This document shows positions 40,613 through 50,449 of a DNA stretch of 64,000 bases, in pieces. The stretch covers positions 1,116,001 to 1,180,000 of the forward strand of contig NZ_CP035382.1 of the NCBI RefSeq assembly GCF_006874705.1, in the 5' to 3' direction. The notes under the pieces were generated by a model. It was given only the letters and a program-made list of their open reading frames with translations, was not told the DNA's origin and did not search any database. The stretch comes from Leclercia adecarboxylata (GTDB lineage: Bacteria > Pseudomonadota > Gammaproteobacteria > Enterobacterales > Enterobacteriaceae). Positions within the stretch are counted from its first letter, which is position 1. Every line of letters starts with the position of its first letter. The position numbers were made by a program, and so were the translations under genes.

Positions 40613-41431
40613 TCAGAAGAAGACCACGTAGACCGCGGCCGCCACGATAAAGCGATAGATGGCGAACGGGATAAACGAAATACGCTTGATCAGCTGCAGG
40701 AAGGTTTTGATGGCAATCAGCGCCACGATAAAGGCGGTGATAAAGCCCACGGCAAACATCGGAATGTCGCCTGCGGTCAGGAAGTGATAGCTCTTGTAGA
40801 GATCGAGCGCGGTCGCTCCCATCATCATCGGCACCGCCAGCAGGAACGAGAACTCAGAGGCGGCATAGCGGCTCACGCCCATCAGCATCCCGCCTGAAAT
40901 TGTCGCTCCCGAGCGGGAGAAGCCCGGCCACAGCGCCATACACTGGAAGCAGCCAATCATAAACGCCTGGCGGTAGGTCATATCATCCAGACCCGGCGCG
41001 CGCGGCTCTTTTGGCTTCAGCAGCTCCGCGGCAATCAGCAGTACGCCACCGACCACCAGCGCGTACATCACGTTAATCGGGTTAAACAGCGATTTGATGG
41101 TGTCATGTAACACCAGACCCAGCACCACCGCCGGGATCATCCCGAGCAGAATGTGCAGCAGGGTCAAACGCCCTTTGCCGGAGCCTTCATGCGGCGGGTG
41201 ACCAAAGTGAATGCCAATCAACCCGAACAGGCGGCGCCAGAACATCACCACGACCGCCAGAATGGAGCCTAACTGGATCACCACCTCAAAGGTTTTCGCC
41301 GTTTCGCCCTCAAACCCCAGCAGATGGCCGACGATAATCATATGGCCCGTACTGGAAACCGGCAGAAACTCTGTCAATCCTTCGACTACACCCAGTATTG
41401 CTGCCACCAGCAGGGAGTGCATATCGCTCAT
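40613..41431 (-). CDS. uppP: Undecaprenyl-diphosphatase UppP (BacA)
   Basis: This integral membrane phosphatase recycles undecaprenyl pyrophosphate, the carrier lipid for cell-wall synthesis, and confers bacitracin resistance at high dose. Signature stretches are [15 protein letters not shown] near residue 17 and the second conserved [13 protein letters not shown] near 172. The ATG at 41429-41431 is used (272 aa); a TTG one codon upstream is also in frame. It is convergent with cca (13-bp gap). Confidence 0.97.
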   Translation of the reverse strand: MSDMHSLLVAAILGVVEGLTEFLPVSSTGHMIIVGHLLGFEGETAKTFEVVIQLGSILAVVVMFWRRLFGLIGIHFGHPPHEGSGKGRLTLLHILLGMIPAVVLGLVLHDTIKSLFNPINVMYALVVGGVLLIAAELLKPKEPRAPGLDDMTYRQAFMIGCFQCMALWPGFSRSGATISGGMLMGVSRYAASEFSFLLAVPMMMGATALDLYKSYHFLTAGDIPMFAVGFITAFIVALIAIKTFLQLIKRISFIPFAIYRFIVAAAVYVVFF

Positions 41432-41536
41432 CAATAAACCCCTAAAAAGACAAAAAAACGGGTTACCCGGGGGGGCAACCGCAGAAGGAACAGCTGTAAG
41501 ACTGATTTAACAGGAATTGGTTTAACTATTATACCG

Positions 41537-41905
41537 TTAAATATTTCCTTTCAGATTTTGGCTACGCTCAATGATGACGCCCACATTGGCCGCCCGGGCT
41601 ACCGCGCCCGGCTTGCTGACTTTGATGCGCACCCACGGGGAATTAAAGCGGCTGAGCAGCAGCTCCGCCACCTCTTCCGCCACGCGTTCCACCAGCGCAA
41701 AACGCTGACCTTCCACGTGGCTAATGACGGTTTCGCTGACGTCGGCATAACTGAGACAATCGTTCACATCATCGCTTTTCGCGGCGGCGACGTTATCCCA
41801 GCCCATTTCGATATCGAACACTAGCTTCTGTTCGATGGTTTGTTCCCAGTCATACACCCCGATAGTGGTGATTACCGAAAGTTGCTCTATAAATACTATA
41901 TCCAT
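41537..41905 (-). CDS. folB: Dihydroneopterin aldolase FolB
   Basis: This folate pathway enzyme converts dihydroneopterin to 6-hydroxymethyl-dihydropterin and glycolaldehyde. Its 122 aa match E. coli, with the conserved [16 protein letters not shown] (catalytic Glu near residue 22), [10 protein letters not shown], and the C-terminal [17 protein letters not shown]. The ATG at 41903-41905 is preferred; an in-frame GTG lies one codon upstream. It is divergent from plsY. Confidence 0.96.
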   Translation of the reverse strand: MDIVFIEQLSVITTIGVYDWEQTIEQKLVFDIEMGWDNVAAAKSDDVNDCLSYADVSETVISHVEGQRFALVERVAEEVAELLLSRFNSPWVRIKVSKPGAVARAANVGVIIERSQNLKGNI

Positions 41906-42012
41906 CACGACCTGCCTGGTTTTTGGCTAAACCGGATACCACTCCCGGCGAATTATGCGTATTATCCACAGATGCTAAGTACAAAACGATATTTTCAAAA
42001 CGGAACAGCGTT

Positions 42013-42627
42013 ATGAGTGCAATCGCGCCTGGAATGATCCTCCTCGCCTACCTTTGCGGCTCAATTTCCAGCGCCATTCTGGTCTGCCGTATCGCCGGAT
42101 TACCCGATCCACGCGAGAACGGCTCCGGGAATCCGGGGGCGACCAATGTACTACGAATTGGCGGCAAAGGAGCAGCCGTAGCGGTTCTGATTTTTGACGT
42201 CCTGAAAGGCATGCTTCCCGTCTGGGGCGCGTATGCGCTGGGCGTGACGCCATTCTGGCTGGGGCTGATTGCCATCGCCGCCTGCCTGGGCCATATCTGG
42301 CCGGTATTCTTCGGTTTCAAAGGCGGTAAAGGCGTGGCCACCGCATTCGGCGCCATTGCCCCTATTGGCTGGGATCTCACCGGCGTAATGGCCGGCACCT
42401 GGCTGCTCAGCGTGTTGCTCAGCGGCTACTCCTCTCTTGGCGCTATCGTCAGCGCGCTGATTGCCCCGTTTTACGTCTGGTGGTTCAAACCGCAGTTCAC
42501 CTTCCCGGTGTCGATGCTCTCCTGCCTGATCCTGCTGCGTCATCATGACAATATCCAGCGCCTGTGGCGTCGTCAGGAGACCAAAATCTGGGCCAGGCTG
42601 AAGAGAAAGAAGAAAGATCCGCAGTAA
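42013..42627 (+). CDS. plsY: Glycerol-3-phosphate acyltransferase PlsY
   Basis: This integral membrane enzyme transfers acyl groups from acyl-phosphate to glycerol 3-phosphate. In its 204 aa the three conserved cytoplasmic motifs are [12 protein letters not shown] near residue 38, the [13 protein letters not shown] loop near 101, and the third, with HHDNIQRL, near the C-terminus. The tail is Lys-rich. The ATG at 42013 is where homology to E. coli YgiH begins. It is the last gene before the second accessory block. Confidence 0.96.
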   Translation: MSAIAPGMILLAYLCGSISSAILVCRIAGLPDPRENGSGNPGATNVLRIGGKGAAVAVLIFDVLKGMLPVWGAYALGVTPFWLGLIAIAACLGHIWPVFFGFKGGKGVATAFGAIAPIGWDLTGVMAGTWLLSVLLSGYSSLGAIVSALIAPFYVWWFKPQFTFPVSMLSCLILLRHHDNIQRLWRRQETKIWARLKRKKKDPQ

Positions 42628-42746
42628 GGCGACTCTGCCCCCCTTTCGCCTGCCCCCTTAGTTATGCCTTATAACCAAATGTGATTTAGATCGTTTTCTT
42701 GCGGTGAGTACTCTTTTTGTTCGTACAGCCAACACAACATAAGAAA

Positions 42747-44213
42747 ATGACAGAGATCGCAGATCCAACCTCACTTGCAACGGCAGGAAAAACTCCCGAC
42801 GGGGAGATCAAATGGGTCCGTAACGCAGCGGACGTCACCCAACTGGTTAATGAAGGCTCCCAGGGCCGGGCCAATGCGCGCATCGTCATCGGCATTGCGC
42901 TGGGCGGTATCTTCCTGGATGCCTACGACCTGGGCGCGCTGGCGTTCGGGATCAAAGACATTACCCGCGAGTTCAACCTTACGCCCGCAGGCACCGGCAT
43001 GGTGGCCTCGGCGATCACCTTCGGCGCAATTGTCGGGGCGCTGATTGGCGGCTACCTGACGGATAAAATCGGTCGCTACCGGGTCTTTATGGCCGACATG
43101 GTGTTCTTTGTGGTCGCGGCCATCGCCTGCGCGTTTGCCCCGAACGAGTACGTGCTGGCAGGGGCGCGCTTTGTGATGGGCCTGGGCGTGGGGATCGACC
43201 TCCCCGTGGCGATGGCCTTCTTAAGCGAGTTCGCCAGGCTGAAAGGCCCCGGCAACAAAGCCGCCAGCGTCGCCATGTGGTGTCCCACCTGGTATGCCGC
43301 AATCAGCATCTCTTATCTGCTGGTGCTCTTCTTCTATGGCGTGCTGCCGGAGACGCACAGTGACTGGCTGTGGCGAATTATCCTCGGCTTCGGGGCGATC
43401 CCCGCGCTGGTGATCATTGCCATCCGCAGTAAGTACATGAGCGAATCGCCGGTGTGGGCGGCGAATCAGGGCAACCTGAAAGAGGCAGCCTCGATTCTGC
43501 GCAAGGCGTATAACATTAATGCCCACGTGCCGCAGGAGGCGCTCGATCAGCCCGCCCCGGTGGTGAACAAAGCCAGCTGGCGTAACTACCTGAATCTGTT
43601 CCGTGGGGTCTATCTGCGCCGCACTACGCTTGCCACGCTGCTGTCGGTTGTGTCGTCCTTCGCCTATAACGCCGTGGCCTTTGGCCTGCCGGTGATTATC
43701 TCCAGCTTCTTTGTGCAGTCGATGCTGACCACGATTCTGATCTCCCTGGCCCTGAACCTGCTGTTCGCCTTTGTCGGCGGCCTGCTGGCGGTGCGGCTGG
43801 TACCGCGTTTTGGCGCCTGGCGGATGTCGCTGGGGGGTTATAGCTGTCAGCTGATTGCCCTGCTGGGGCTGGCGATTATCGGTCGTCCGGAAGGCTCGGC
43901 GGAGGGGATCGCGGCGGTGGCGATGCTGGCCCTGTTCCTGTTCGGCCAGGGCTTTGGCCCGGGGGCGCATACGATGACCTTTGCCTCGCTCAGCTACCCG
44001 ACCTCGCTGCGCGGTGTGGGGGTGGGGCTGAACCAGACGCTGATGCGCAGCAGCTCAACGCTGTCGCTGTTTATGTTCCCGCTGCTGGTGGCCTCGATGG
44101 ATACGGCGGTGTTCTGGGTGATCGCCCTGGCGCCGCTGATTGGGTTGGTTTCGCTGCTGGCGATCCGCTGGGAGCCCTCCGGGTATGATATTGATGCGGA
44201 GGATTACCGGTAA
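42747..44213 (+). CDS. MFS metabolite:H+ symporter, substrate unknown
   Basis: This 488-aa major-facilitator protein has 12 hydrophobic segments and a cytoplasmic N-terminus of about 40 residues. The family A-motif appears after helix 2 as GGYLTDKIGRYRVFMAD, and the central loop has SESPVWAANQGNLKEAASIL, a pattern common to sugar-porter and metabolite:H+ symporters. No catabolic partners flank it, so the substrate cannot be inferred; being next to urease may be chance. The ATG at 42747 is used, and a TTG at 42717 is also in frame. The ribosome-binding site is weak. Confidence 0.85.
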   Translation: MTEIADPTSLATAGKTPDGEIKWVRNAADVTQLVNEGSQGRANARIVIGIALGGIFLDAYDLGALAFGIKDITREFNLTPAGTGMVASAITFGAIVGALIGGYLTDKIGRYRVFMADMVFFVVAAIACAFAPNEYVLAGARFVMGLGVGIDLPVAMAFLSEFARLKGPGNKAASVAMWCPTWYAAISISYLLVLFFYGVLPETHSDWLWRIILGFGAIPALVIIAIRSKYMSESPVWAANQGNLKEAASILRKAYNINAHVPQEALDQPAPVVNKASWRNYLNLFRGVYLRRTTLATLLSVVSSFAYNAVAFGLPVIISSFFVQSMLTTILISLALNLLFAFVGGLLAVRLVPRFGAWRMSLGGYSCQLIALLGLAIIGRPEGSAEGIAAVAMLALFLFGQGFGPGAHTMTFASLSYPTSLRGVGVGLNQTLMRSSSTLSLFMFPLLVASMDTAVFWVIALAPLIGLVSLLAIRWEPSGYDIDAEDYR

Positions 44214-44249
44214 GGTATTACCTGTCTGGTAAGGCATTATGTAGCAGGA

Positions 44250-44815
44250 GTGGAATGGTTCCGTTCACCTCATGTCCAGCAGAATATGAAATGAACGGAA
44301 CCTGTGAACGTGATAAGGGGGCCACCGCGGCCCCCTTATCAATCCCCGCGGCCCCGCGACGAAATCGGTGCTTCGCACTACGCTCACCTCCCGACCTGAC
44401 GCCTGCGGTCGGCTCAACTCGACATCCTGTCTCGATTCGCCTCTGGCCGCCATCCCTGGCGTCCAGCCCTTGTCATCCGGTCTCCGGTTCGCCGATTTCA
44501 GCGGGGACTCAACACCCGTGCCACATTCAAACCGCAGAGAAGGTTGAGGGAGCGAAAGTCCGGCTGAAAATCGCTGAGGCGTTGACCGCAGGCCGGGGCA
44601 AGGCGCATGGATGCGCCGAGAGGGCGTGACCTACATGGATGTAGGATCACGCCCGACCCGATAGCCGAAGGGAATAAGCCGAAGGCACCGCGAAGCGGCG
44701 ATTTTCTTTGCCGGGAGCCGGGATTGTTAAGGGGGCGGCGGCAGCCCCCTTAACACGTTCACCGCAGCGGGGCGCACATAACGCAGAGAAGTCATAGTGA
44801 ACGGAACAATTCCAC
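44250..44815. repeat. 566-bp non-coding element with nested inverted repeats
   Basis: The outer ends are 19-bp inverted repeats matching at 18 positions (GTGGAATGGTTCCGTTCAC at 44250-44268 and the complement at 44797-44815). Inside them, GTGAACGTG and CACGTTCAC are again inverted. Next come two GC-rich hairpins, GATAAGGGGGCC/GGCCCCCTTATC on the left and GTTAAGGGGGC/GCCCCCTTAAC on the right. A further stem in the middle (GGGCGTGA..TCACGCCC with CTACAT/ATGTAG inside) lies near 44625-44656. The 124-codon frame inside has no recognisable protein. No target duplication is obvious. It looks like a non-autonomous mobile element or a structured RNA locus. Confidence 0.7.
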
Positions 44816-44856
44816 CACTCCAGAAAATAAGTGAGCTCTTAGCGAACGCCTCATCC

Positions 44857-44871
44857 ATAAGTGACTCATAT
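44857..44871 (+). promoter_or_regulatory. Candidate Nac site upstream of ureD
   Basis: ATAAGTGACTCATAT fits the Nac core ATA-N9-TAT and the longer form ATA-N6-TnGTAT with one change (G to A). It lies 65 bp before the ureD ATG. Nac activates the Klebsiella urease operon under nitrogen limitation, and no ureR gene is present here. The motif is short, so chance is possible. Confidence 0.5.
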
Positions 44872-44935
44872 GACAGCCTTCATTTCCGCCAGGGCATACT
44901 AAAAAACACCCCGATGGCGAGCAGATGGATGAAGC

Positions 44936-45763
44936 ATGTCAGCAACTCAGATGGTTGATAAAACAGTAAAAGGCTGGCAGGCCTCGCTTGCTTTGCAGTT
45001 TTGTCACACCCCTGAAAAAACCCTCCTTCACGCTGCCCGTCACGTCGGTCCCCTTACCGTACAACGTCCGTTCTATCCCGAAGGCGAGACCTGCCACCTC
45101 TATCTGCTGCATCCGCCGGGCGGGATTGTTGGCGGGGATGAACTGACGATCGACGTCCACCTTGAGGCCCGCAGCCATGCGCTGATCACCATGCCCGGCG
45201 CCAGCAAGTTCTATCGCAGCACTGGCGCGCTGGCGCGGCTGGATCAGCACTTCACGCTGGACGAAAACGCCATTCTGGAGTGGCTACCGCAGGACACCAT
45301 TTTCTTCCCCGGCGCGAATGCCGCCCTGCGCTCGGTGTTTCATCTGCAGCGCAGCAGCACCCTGCTGGCCTGGGAGCTGTTTTGCCTCGGTCGCCCGGTG
45401 ATCAATGAGCCCTTCAGCCACGGACGCATTGAGAGCCGCCTTGAAATCTGGCTCGAGGGCGAACCGCTGCTGATCGAGCGCCAGCATCTGGCGGACGGCG
45501 ATCTGTCGCCAGTGGCGGAACACCCCTGGATCGGCACCCTGCTGTTTTATCCGGCAACCGAAACGCAGCTGGATGATGCCCGTGAGCTGTTGACCCCACT
45601 GAACGATTTTGCGGGCGCTACCCTCACCGACGGCCTGCTGTCGGTCCGTTTTCTGGCCCATGACAACCTGATTTGCCAGCAGGCGATGCGCGAGATCTGG
45701 CAACGCCTGCGCCCGCAGCTCACCGCCAAAGCCCCCTGCTCGCCCCGAATCTGGCACACCTGA
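44936..45763 (+). CDS. ureD: Urease accessory protein UreD
   Basis: This scaffold protein binds the urease apoenzyme and with UreF and UreG delivers nickel. The 275-aa product has conserved [21 protein letters not shown] near residue 38, [12 protein letters not shown], and [10 protein letters not shown] near 85. ATG 44936 is used, with a weak site; an ATG at 44951 is possible because the first residues vary in the family. First gene of the operon ureDABCEJFG. Confidence 0.95.
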   Translation: MSATQMVDKTVKGWQASLALQFCHTPEKTLLHAARHVGPLTVQRPFYPEGETCHLYLLHPPGGIVGGDELTIDVHLEARSHALITMPGASKFYRSTGALARLDQHFTLDENAILEWLPQDTIFFPGANAALRSVFHLQRSSTLLAWELFCLGRPVINEPFSHGRIESRLEIWLEGEPLLIERQHLADGDLSPVAEHPWIGTLLFYPATETQLDDARELLTPLNDFAGATLTDGLLSVRFLAHDNLICQQAMREIWQRLRPQLTAKAPCSPRIWHT

Positions 45764-45773
45764 GAGACGCACG

Positions 45774-46076
45774 ATGGAACTGACCCCCAGAGAAAAAGAC
45801 AAGCTGTTGTTGTTTACCGCCGCGCTGGTGGCCGAGCGCCGTCTCGCCCGCGGCGTAAAGCTCAATTACCCGGAATCGGTGGCCCTGATCAGCGCCTTCA
45901 TTATGGAAGGGGCGCGCGACGGGCAGACGGTGGCGGAATTAATGGAAGCCGGTCGCCACGTTCTGGCCCGCAGCCAGGTGATGGAGGGCGTGCCGGAGAT
46001 GATCCCGGACATTCAGGTGGAGGCCACCTTCCCGGACGGCTCCAAGCTGGTCACCGTTCACAATCCGATCCTGTAA
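45774..46076 (+). CDS. ureA: Urease gamma subunit UreA
   Basis: This is the smallest structural subunit of the (alpha-beta-gamma)3 urease, 100 aa. The family pattern is complete: the N-terminal [18 protein letters not shown], the NYPESVALI segment and the C-terminal [14 protein letters not shown]. It starts 10 bp after ureD and is followed at 9 bp by ureB. Confidence 0.98.
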   Translation: MELTPREKDKLLLFTAALVAERRLARGVKLNYPESVALISAFIMEGARDGQTVAELMEAGRHVLARSQVMEGVPEMIPDIQVEATFPDGSKLVTVHNPIL

Positions 46077-46085
46077 GGGGGGAGC

Positions 46086-46400
46086 ATGATCCCAGGCGAA
46101 TATCAGATACAACCCGGGCAGATCGTTATTAATGCCGGGCGCAACACGCTGACGACGATCGTCGAGAACCACGGGGATCGTCCGATCCAGGTCGGATCCC
46201 ATTACCATTTTTACGAGGTGAACCCGGCCCTGAAGTTCGATCGTGAGCCCACCAAAGGTTACCGGCTGAATATTGCCGCGGGCACCGCCGTGCGCTTCGA
46301 GCCGGGGCAAAAGCGCGCCGTCACGCTGGTGCAGGTGGCGGGCGCGCAGCGCCTTGTCGGCTTCCGCGGCGCGGTGATGGGCGAGGTGGATCATGGCTGA
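46086..46400 (+). CDS. ureB: Urease beta subunit UreB
   Basis: This 104-aa structural subunit is of the three-chain urease type found in Klebsiella. It begins [13 protein letters not shown] and carries the conserved [14 protein letters not shown] near residue 38 and [12 protein letters not shown] near 75. Its end overlaps ureC by 8 bp, so translation is coupled. Confidence 0.98.
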   Translation: MIPGEYQIQPGQIVINAGRNTLTTIVENHGDRPIQVGSHYHFYEVNPALKFDREPTKGYRLNIAAGTAVRFEPGQKRAVTLVQVAGAQRLVGFRGAVMGEVDHG

Positions 46401-48096
46401 GATCTCGCGTCAGGCCTATGCCGACATGTTTGGCCCCACCACCGGGGATAAGGTGCGGCTGGCCGATACCGAGCTGTGGATCGAGGTGGAACAGGATCTG
46501 ACGATCTACGGCGAAGAGGTCAAATTCGGCGGCGGGAAGGTGATCCGCGACGGCATGGGCCAGGGGCAGATGACGGCGCAGGAGTGCGTGGATCTGGTGC
46601 TGACCAACGCGCTAATCGTCGATCACTGGGGGATCGTCAAAGCCGATATCGGCGTGAAGGACGGCCGGATCGTCGCCGTGGGCAAAGCCGGTAACCCGGA
46701 TATTCAGCCCGGCGTAACCATCCCGATTGGCGCGGCCACCGAGGTGATCGCCGCCGAAGGCAAGATCGTTACCGCAGGCGGGGTCGATACCCATATCCAC
46801 TGGATCTGCCCGCAGCAGGCGGAAGAGGCGCTGGTCTCCGGCGTTACCACCATGATCGGCGGCGGCACCGGACCTGCTGCCGGCACCCATGCCACCACCT
46901 GCACGCCAGGACCCTGGTATATCGCGCGGATGCTACAGGCCGCCGATACGCTGCCAGTGAATATCGGCCTGCTGGGAAAAGGCAATGGCTCCAACCCCGA
47001 TGCCCTGCGCGAGCAGGTTGCCGCAGGGGCCATCGGCCTGAAAATTCATGAGGACTGGGGCTCAACGCCCGCAGCGATCGACTGCGCCCTGACGGTGGCG
47101 GATGAGATGGATATTCAGGTGGCGCTGCACAGCGACACCCTCAACGAGGCCGGGTTTGTCGAGGACACCCTGGCGGCTATCGCCGGGCGCACCATCCATA
47201 CCTTCCACACCGAAGGGGCGGGCGGCGGCCATGCGCCGGATATCATCACCGCCTGCGCACACCCTAACATTCTGCCCTCTTCCACCAACCCGACCCTGCC
47301 CTACACGGTCAACACCATCGACGAGCATCTGGACATGCTGATGGTCTGCCATCACCTCGACCCGGATATCGCTGAGGACGTGGCCTTTGCCGAATCGCGC
47401 ATTCGTCGGGAGACCATCGCCGCCGAGGACGTGCTGCATGACATCGGCGCCTTCTCCCTCACCTCGTCGGATTCGCAGGCGATGGGCCGGGTGGGCGAAG
47501 TGATTATCCGTACCTGGCAGGTGGCGCACCGCATGAAGGTGCAGCGCGGCCCGCTGGCGGACGAGCGCGGCGATAACGATAACCTGCGGGTGAAGCGCTA
47601 TATCGCCAAGTACACCATCAACCCGGCGCTGACCCACGGCATTGCTCACGAGGTCGGGTCGATTGAGGCCGGAAAGCTGGCGGATCTGGTGGTCTGGTCC
47701 CCGGCCTTCTTTGGCGTGAAGCCCGCCACCATCGTCAAAGGCGGGATGATCGCCTGCGCGCCGATGGGCGACATTAACGCCTCGATCCCCACCCCGCAGC
47801 CGGTGCACTACCGGCCGATGTTTGGCGCGCTGGGTGCCGCCCGCCACGCCACTCGCCTGACGTTTGTCTCGCAGGCCGCTGCCGACAACGGCATCCCGCA
47901 GGAGCTGAATTTGCAGAGCGCCATCGCGGTGGTCAAAGGCTGCCGGACGGTGAAAAAGGCCGACATGATCCACAACGGCCTGCAGCCGAACATTACCGTC
48001 GACGCGCAAACCTATGAGGTGCGCATCGACGGGGAACCGATCACCAGTGAGCCAGCAGAGATCCTGCCGATGGCGCAACGCTATTTTCTGTTCTGA
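46393..48096 (+). CDS. ureC: Urease alpha (catalytic) subunit UreC
   Basis: This nickel enzyme splits urea to ammonia and carbamate. It has 567 aa, as in Klebsiella. The dinickel site motifs are all present: [10 protein letters not shown] near residue 134 (two His ligands), the carbamylated Lys in [12 protein letters not shown] near 217, ALHSDTLNE near 246, [12 protein letters not shown] near 275, the flap VCHHLD near 320 with the catalytic His, and the Asp ligand in [11 protein letters not shown] near 360. No key residue is missing, so activity is expected if nickel is supplied. Confidence 0.98.
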   Translation: MAEISRQAYADMFGPTTGDKVRLADTELWIEVEQDLTIYGEEVKFGGGKVIRDGMGQGQMTAQECVDLVLTNALIVDHWGIVKADIGVKDGRIVAVGKAGNPDIQPGVTIPIGAATEVIAAEGKIVTAGGVDTHIHWICPQQAEEALVSGVTTMIGGGTGPAAGTHATTCTPGPWYIARMLQAADTLPVNIGLLGKGNGSNPDALREQVAAGAIGLKIHEDWGSTPAAIDCALTVADEMDIQVALHSDTLNEAGFVEDTLAAIAGRTIHTFHTEGAGGGHAPDIITACAHPNILPSSTNPTLPYTVNTIDEHLDMLMVCHHLDPDIAEDVAFAESRIRRETIAAEDVLHDIGAFSLTSSDSQAMGRVGEVIIRTWQVAHRMKVQRGPLADERGDNDNLRVKRYIAKYTINPALTHGIAHEVGSIEAGKLADLVVWSPAFFGVKPATIVKGGMIACAPMGDINASIPTPQPVHYRPMFGALGAARHATRLTFVSQAAADNGIPQELNLQSAIAVVKGCRTVKKADMIHNGLQPNITVDAQTYEVRIDGEPITSEPAEILPMAQRYFLF

Positions 48097-48105
48097 GGAG
48101 GAATC

Positions 48106-48570
48106 ATGATCACCTTAACCCAACGCCTTGACCATCCCCATGCCGTGACCGCCCGCGTGACGCTGCCGATTGATGTCCGGGTCAAGAGCCGTGCCCGCGT
48201 GGTGCTGGACGACGGGCGCGATGCCGGGCTGATACTGCCGCGCGGCCTGCTGCTGCGGGGCGGCGACCTGCTCGCCAGCGACGACGAGCGTGAGGTGGTG
48301 GAGGTCGTTGCCGCCGCCGAGCCGCTGTCGGTGGTGCGCTGCGCCGATCCCTTCCTGCTGGCCCGCGCCTGCTATCACCTGGGCAACCGCCACGTGCCGC
48401 TGCAAATCTTGCCCGGCGAGCTGCGCTATCACCACGATCATGTCCTGGACGAGATGCTAAAGCTGTTCGATCTCGAGGTGACTTTCGCCAGCCTGCCTTT
48501 TGAGCCGGAAGCGGGCGCCTACGCCAGCGAAGGCCACTCCCATTCGCACTCTCACGCACATTCACATTAA
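48106..48570 (+). CDS. ureE: Urease nickel metallochaperone UreE
   Basis: This 154-aa protein has an N-terminal peptide-binding domain, a central metal-binding domain (CYHLGNRHVPLQI near residue 90, with the conserved His), and a C-terminal His-rich tail (SEGHSHSHSHAHSH) that stores nickel, as in Klebsiella UreE. It delivers Ni to UreG. AGGAGG precedes the ATG. It is 10 bp after ureC. Confidence 0.97.
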   Translation: MITLTQRLDHPHAVTARVTLPIDVRVKSRARVVLDDGRDAGLILPRGLLLRGGDLLASDDEREVVEVVAAAEPLSVVRCADPFLLARACYHLGNRHVPLQILPGELRYHHDHVLDEMLKLFDLEVTFASLPFEPEAGAYASEGHSHSHSHAHSH

Positions 48571-48579
48571 GGATCCATC

Positions 48580-49119
48580 ATGCGTAAGTTATTACCCCTG
48601 CTGCTGCTGGCCTTCTCCCTGCCCGCGCTGGCCCATCCGGGGCACGGCAGCGACAGTTTTCAGGCCGGCTTTTTCCATCCCCTGACCGGGCTGGATCATC
48701 TGCTGATGTTGACCGGCGCAGGCGTGCTCGCCGCCCTGAGCGGCCGCAGGCTGCTGATGCCCTTCGCCACCCTCGGGATGATGCTGACCGGCGCCGTCGC
48801 GGGCAGCCTGTTGGGGGGCTTTAGCGGCATGGAGATGCTGATTATCGCCTCGCTGGCGGTGTGCGGCGTGATGATGTTCAAAACCGAAAACCGTCTGTTG
48901 CTGGCCGTACCGGCGCTGGCGATGTTCCACGGCTGGGCCCACGGCGTCGAGATGGCAGGCCACAGCTTCTGGCTTTTCACCAGCGGCTTTATGCTCGCCA
49001 GCGCGGCGGTGCTGTGCGTCAGCTTTGCTGCCGGTATGCTGCTGCGCCGTCACGATGGGCTGCGTAAAACCTTCGGCGGCGGGCTGATCGCCTCCGCCCT
49101 ACTGGCACTGATGAGCTGA
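48580..49119 (+). CDS. ureJ: HupE/UreJ-family nickel permease
   Basis: This 179-aa membrane protein has a signal-like N-terminus followed by the HupE/UreJ signature AHPGHG near residue 19 and [15 protein letters not shown], about six hydrophobic helices, and a second His motif [13 protein letters not shown] near 108. The family imports nickel for urease or hydrogenase. Klebsiella operons as I recall them lack a gene between ureE and ureF; here it sits there, 9 bp after ureE and overlapping ureF by one base. Confidence 0.9.
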   Translation: MRKLLPLLLLAFSLPALAHPGHGSDSFQAGFFHPLTGLDHLLMLTGAGVLAALSGRRLLMPFATLGMMLTGAVAGSLLGGFSGMEMLIIASLAVCGVMMFKTENRLLLAVPALAMFHGWAHGVEMAGHSFWLFTSGFMLASAAVLCVSFAAGMLLRRHDGLRKTFGGGLIASALLALMS

Positions 49120-49790
49120 TGAAGCCCTCCCGCCAGCTGCGCCTGATGCAGCTCACCAGCAGCAGCCTGCCGGTGGGATCTTATACCTGGTCGCAGGGGC
49201 TGGAGTGGGCGGCGGAAGCGGGCTGGGTCACCACCCCGGCCGCGTTCAAAGCCTGGCAATGTCAGCAGATGGAGCAGAGCTTTTTCTGCGTCGATCTGCC
49301 GCTGTTTTCCCGTCTGTATCGCGCCTGCGAGCAGAACGATATCGCAGCCGCCTCGCGCTGGACGGCATACCTGCTGGCCTGCCGCGAGACTCGCGAACTT
49401 CGGGAAGAGGAGCGTAACCGCGGAGCGGCCTTCACCCGGCTGATCAAAAGCTGGGAGGCGGACTGCCCGCCCGACTGGCTGCCGCTGTTCTCGCAAAGCC
49501 AGCTGTGCGGCATGGCATGGCTCGGCGTGCGCTGGGGAATCGGCCTGCGCGAGTTGGCGTTAAGCCTCGGCTACAGCTGGATTGAGAGCGCGGTAATGGC
49601 GGGCGTCAAGCTGGTGCCCTTCGGCCAGCAGGCGGCCCAGCTGTTGATCATCGAACTTTGCGATCGCTTTGCCGACGGGCTGGAGCAGGCGCTTTTGCGC
49701 CGCGATGACCAGCTGGGGGCGGCCACGCCGCTCTCCGCCATCGCTTCAGCGCGTCATGAAACCCAATATTCACGGTTATTCCGTTCCTGA
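49119..49790 (+). CDS. ureF: Urease accessory protein UreF
   Basis: This all-helical 223-aa accessory protein bridges UreD and UreG and gates GTP hydrolysis during nickel insertion. Conserved stretches include the N-terminal [21 protein letters not shown], the central [14 protein letters not shown] near residue 88, and the C-terminal [12 protein letters not shown]. Its ATG overlaps the ureJ stop (TGATG). Confidence 0.96.
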   Translation: MKPSRQLRLMQLTSSSLPVGSYTWSQGLEWAAEAGWVTTPAAFKAWQCQQMEQSFFCVDLPLFSRLYRACEQNDIAAASRWTAYLLACRETRELREEERNRGAAFTRLIKSWEADCPPDWLPLFSQSQLCGMAWLGVRWGIGLRELALSLGYSWIESAVMAGVKLVPFGQQAAQLLIIELCDRFADGLEQALLRRDDQLGAATPLSAIASARHETQYSRLFRS

Positions 49791-49799
49791 GGAGTCTCT

Positions 49800-50417
49800 A
49801 TGTCTGAGTACAAACACCCCCTGCGCGTAGGCGTCGGCGGCCCGGTGGGGTCGGGCAAAACCGCCCTGCTGGAAGCCCTGTGTAAAGCGATGCGCGATCG
49901 GTATCAGCTGGCGGTGGTGACCAACGATATCTACACCAAAGAGGATCAGCGCATCCTCACCGAAGCGGGGGCACTCGAGCCGGAGCGCATTGTCGGGGTG
50001 GAAACCGGCGGCTGCCCGCACACTGCGATCCGCGAGGATGCCTCGATGAATCTGGCGGCAGTGGAAGCGTTAAGCGAGAAGTTCGGCAATCTGGACCTGA
50101 TCTTTGTCGAGAGCGGCGGAGATAACCTGAGCGCCACCTTCAGCCCGGAGCTGGCGGATCTGACGATCTATGTGATCGACGTGGCGGAAGGGGAAAAGAT
50201 CCCGCGTAAAGGCGGGCCGGGGATCACCAAATCCGATTTTCTGGTGATCAATAAAACCGATCTCGCCCCCTATGTTGGCGCATCGCTGGAGGTCATGGAG
50301 CGTGACACCAACCGGATGCGCGGCGAGCGTCCCTGGACCTTCACTAACCTGAAAGCGGGCGACGGGCTGGCAACGATTATTGGCTTCCTGGAAGAAAAAG
50401 GGATGCTGAAGATGTAA
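49800..50417 (+). CDS. ureG: Urease accessory GTPase UreG
   Basis: This SIMIBI-class GTPase, 205 aa, powers nickel delivery. Motifs: the P-loop [17 protein letters not shown] at about residue 10, NDIYTKED and the CPH motif in [14 protein letters not shown] (metal-binding Cys and His near 72), FVESGGDNL, and the guanine-specificity NKTDLA near 150. It is the last gene of the operon, followed by a hairpin shared with the convergent protease gene. Confidence 0.98.
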   Translation: MSEYKHPLRVGVGGPVGSGKTALLEALCKAMRDRYQLAVVTNDIYTKEDQRILTEAGALEPERIVGVETGGCPHTAIREDASMNLAAVEALSEKFGNLDLIFVESGGDNLSATFSPELADLTIYVIDVAEGEKIPRKGGPGITKSDFLVINKTDLAPYVGASLEVMERDTNRMRGERPWTFTNLKAGDGLATIIGFLEEKGMLKM

Positions 50418-50446
50418 AAAAAGCCTGGCGTGACGCCAGGCTGTGG
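50415..50446 (-). terminator. Terminator of the S8 protease gene (shared hairpin with ureG)
   Basis: A perfect 9-bp stem (AGCCTGGCG / CGCCAGGCT, TGA loop) has a T-run on the minus strand, so it is a rho-independent terminator for the leftward gene. On the plus strand, after ureG, the U-run is poor. Confidence 0.85.
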
Positions 50447-50449
50447 ATG

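Noticed and set aside
44255..44629. A 124-codon frame inside the inverted-repeat element
   Set aside because: The product is Arg/Pro/Ser rich with no domain. The frame passes through hairpin arms, so the DNA structure explains the open frame better than a protein.
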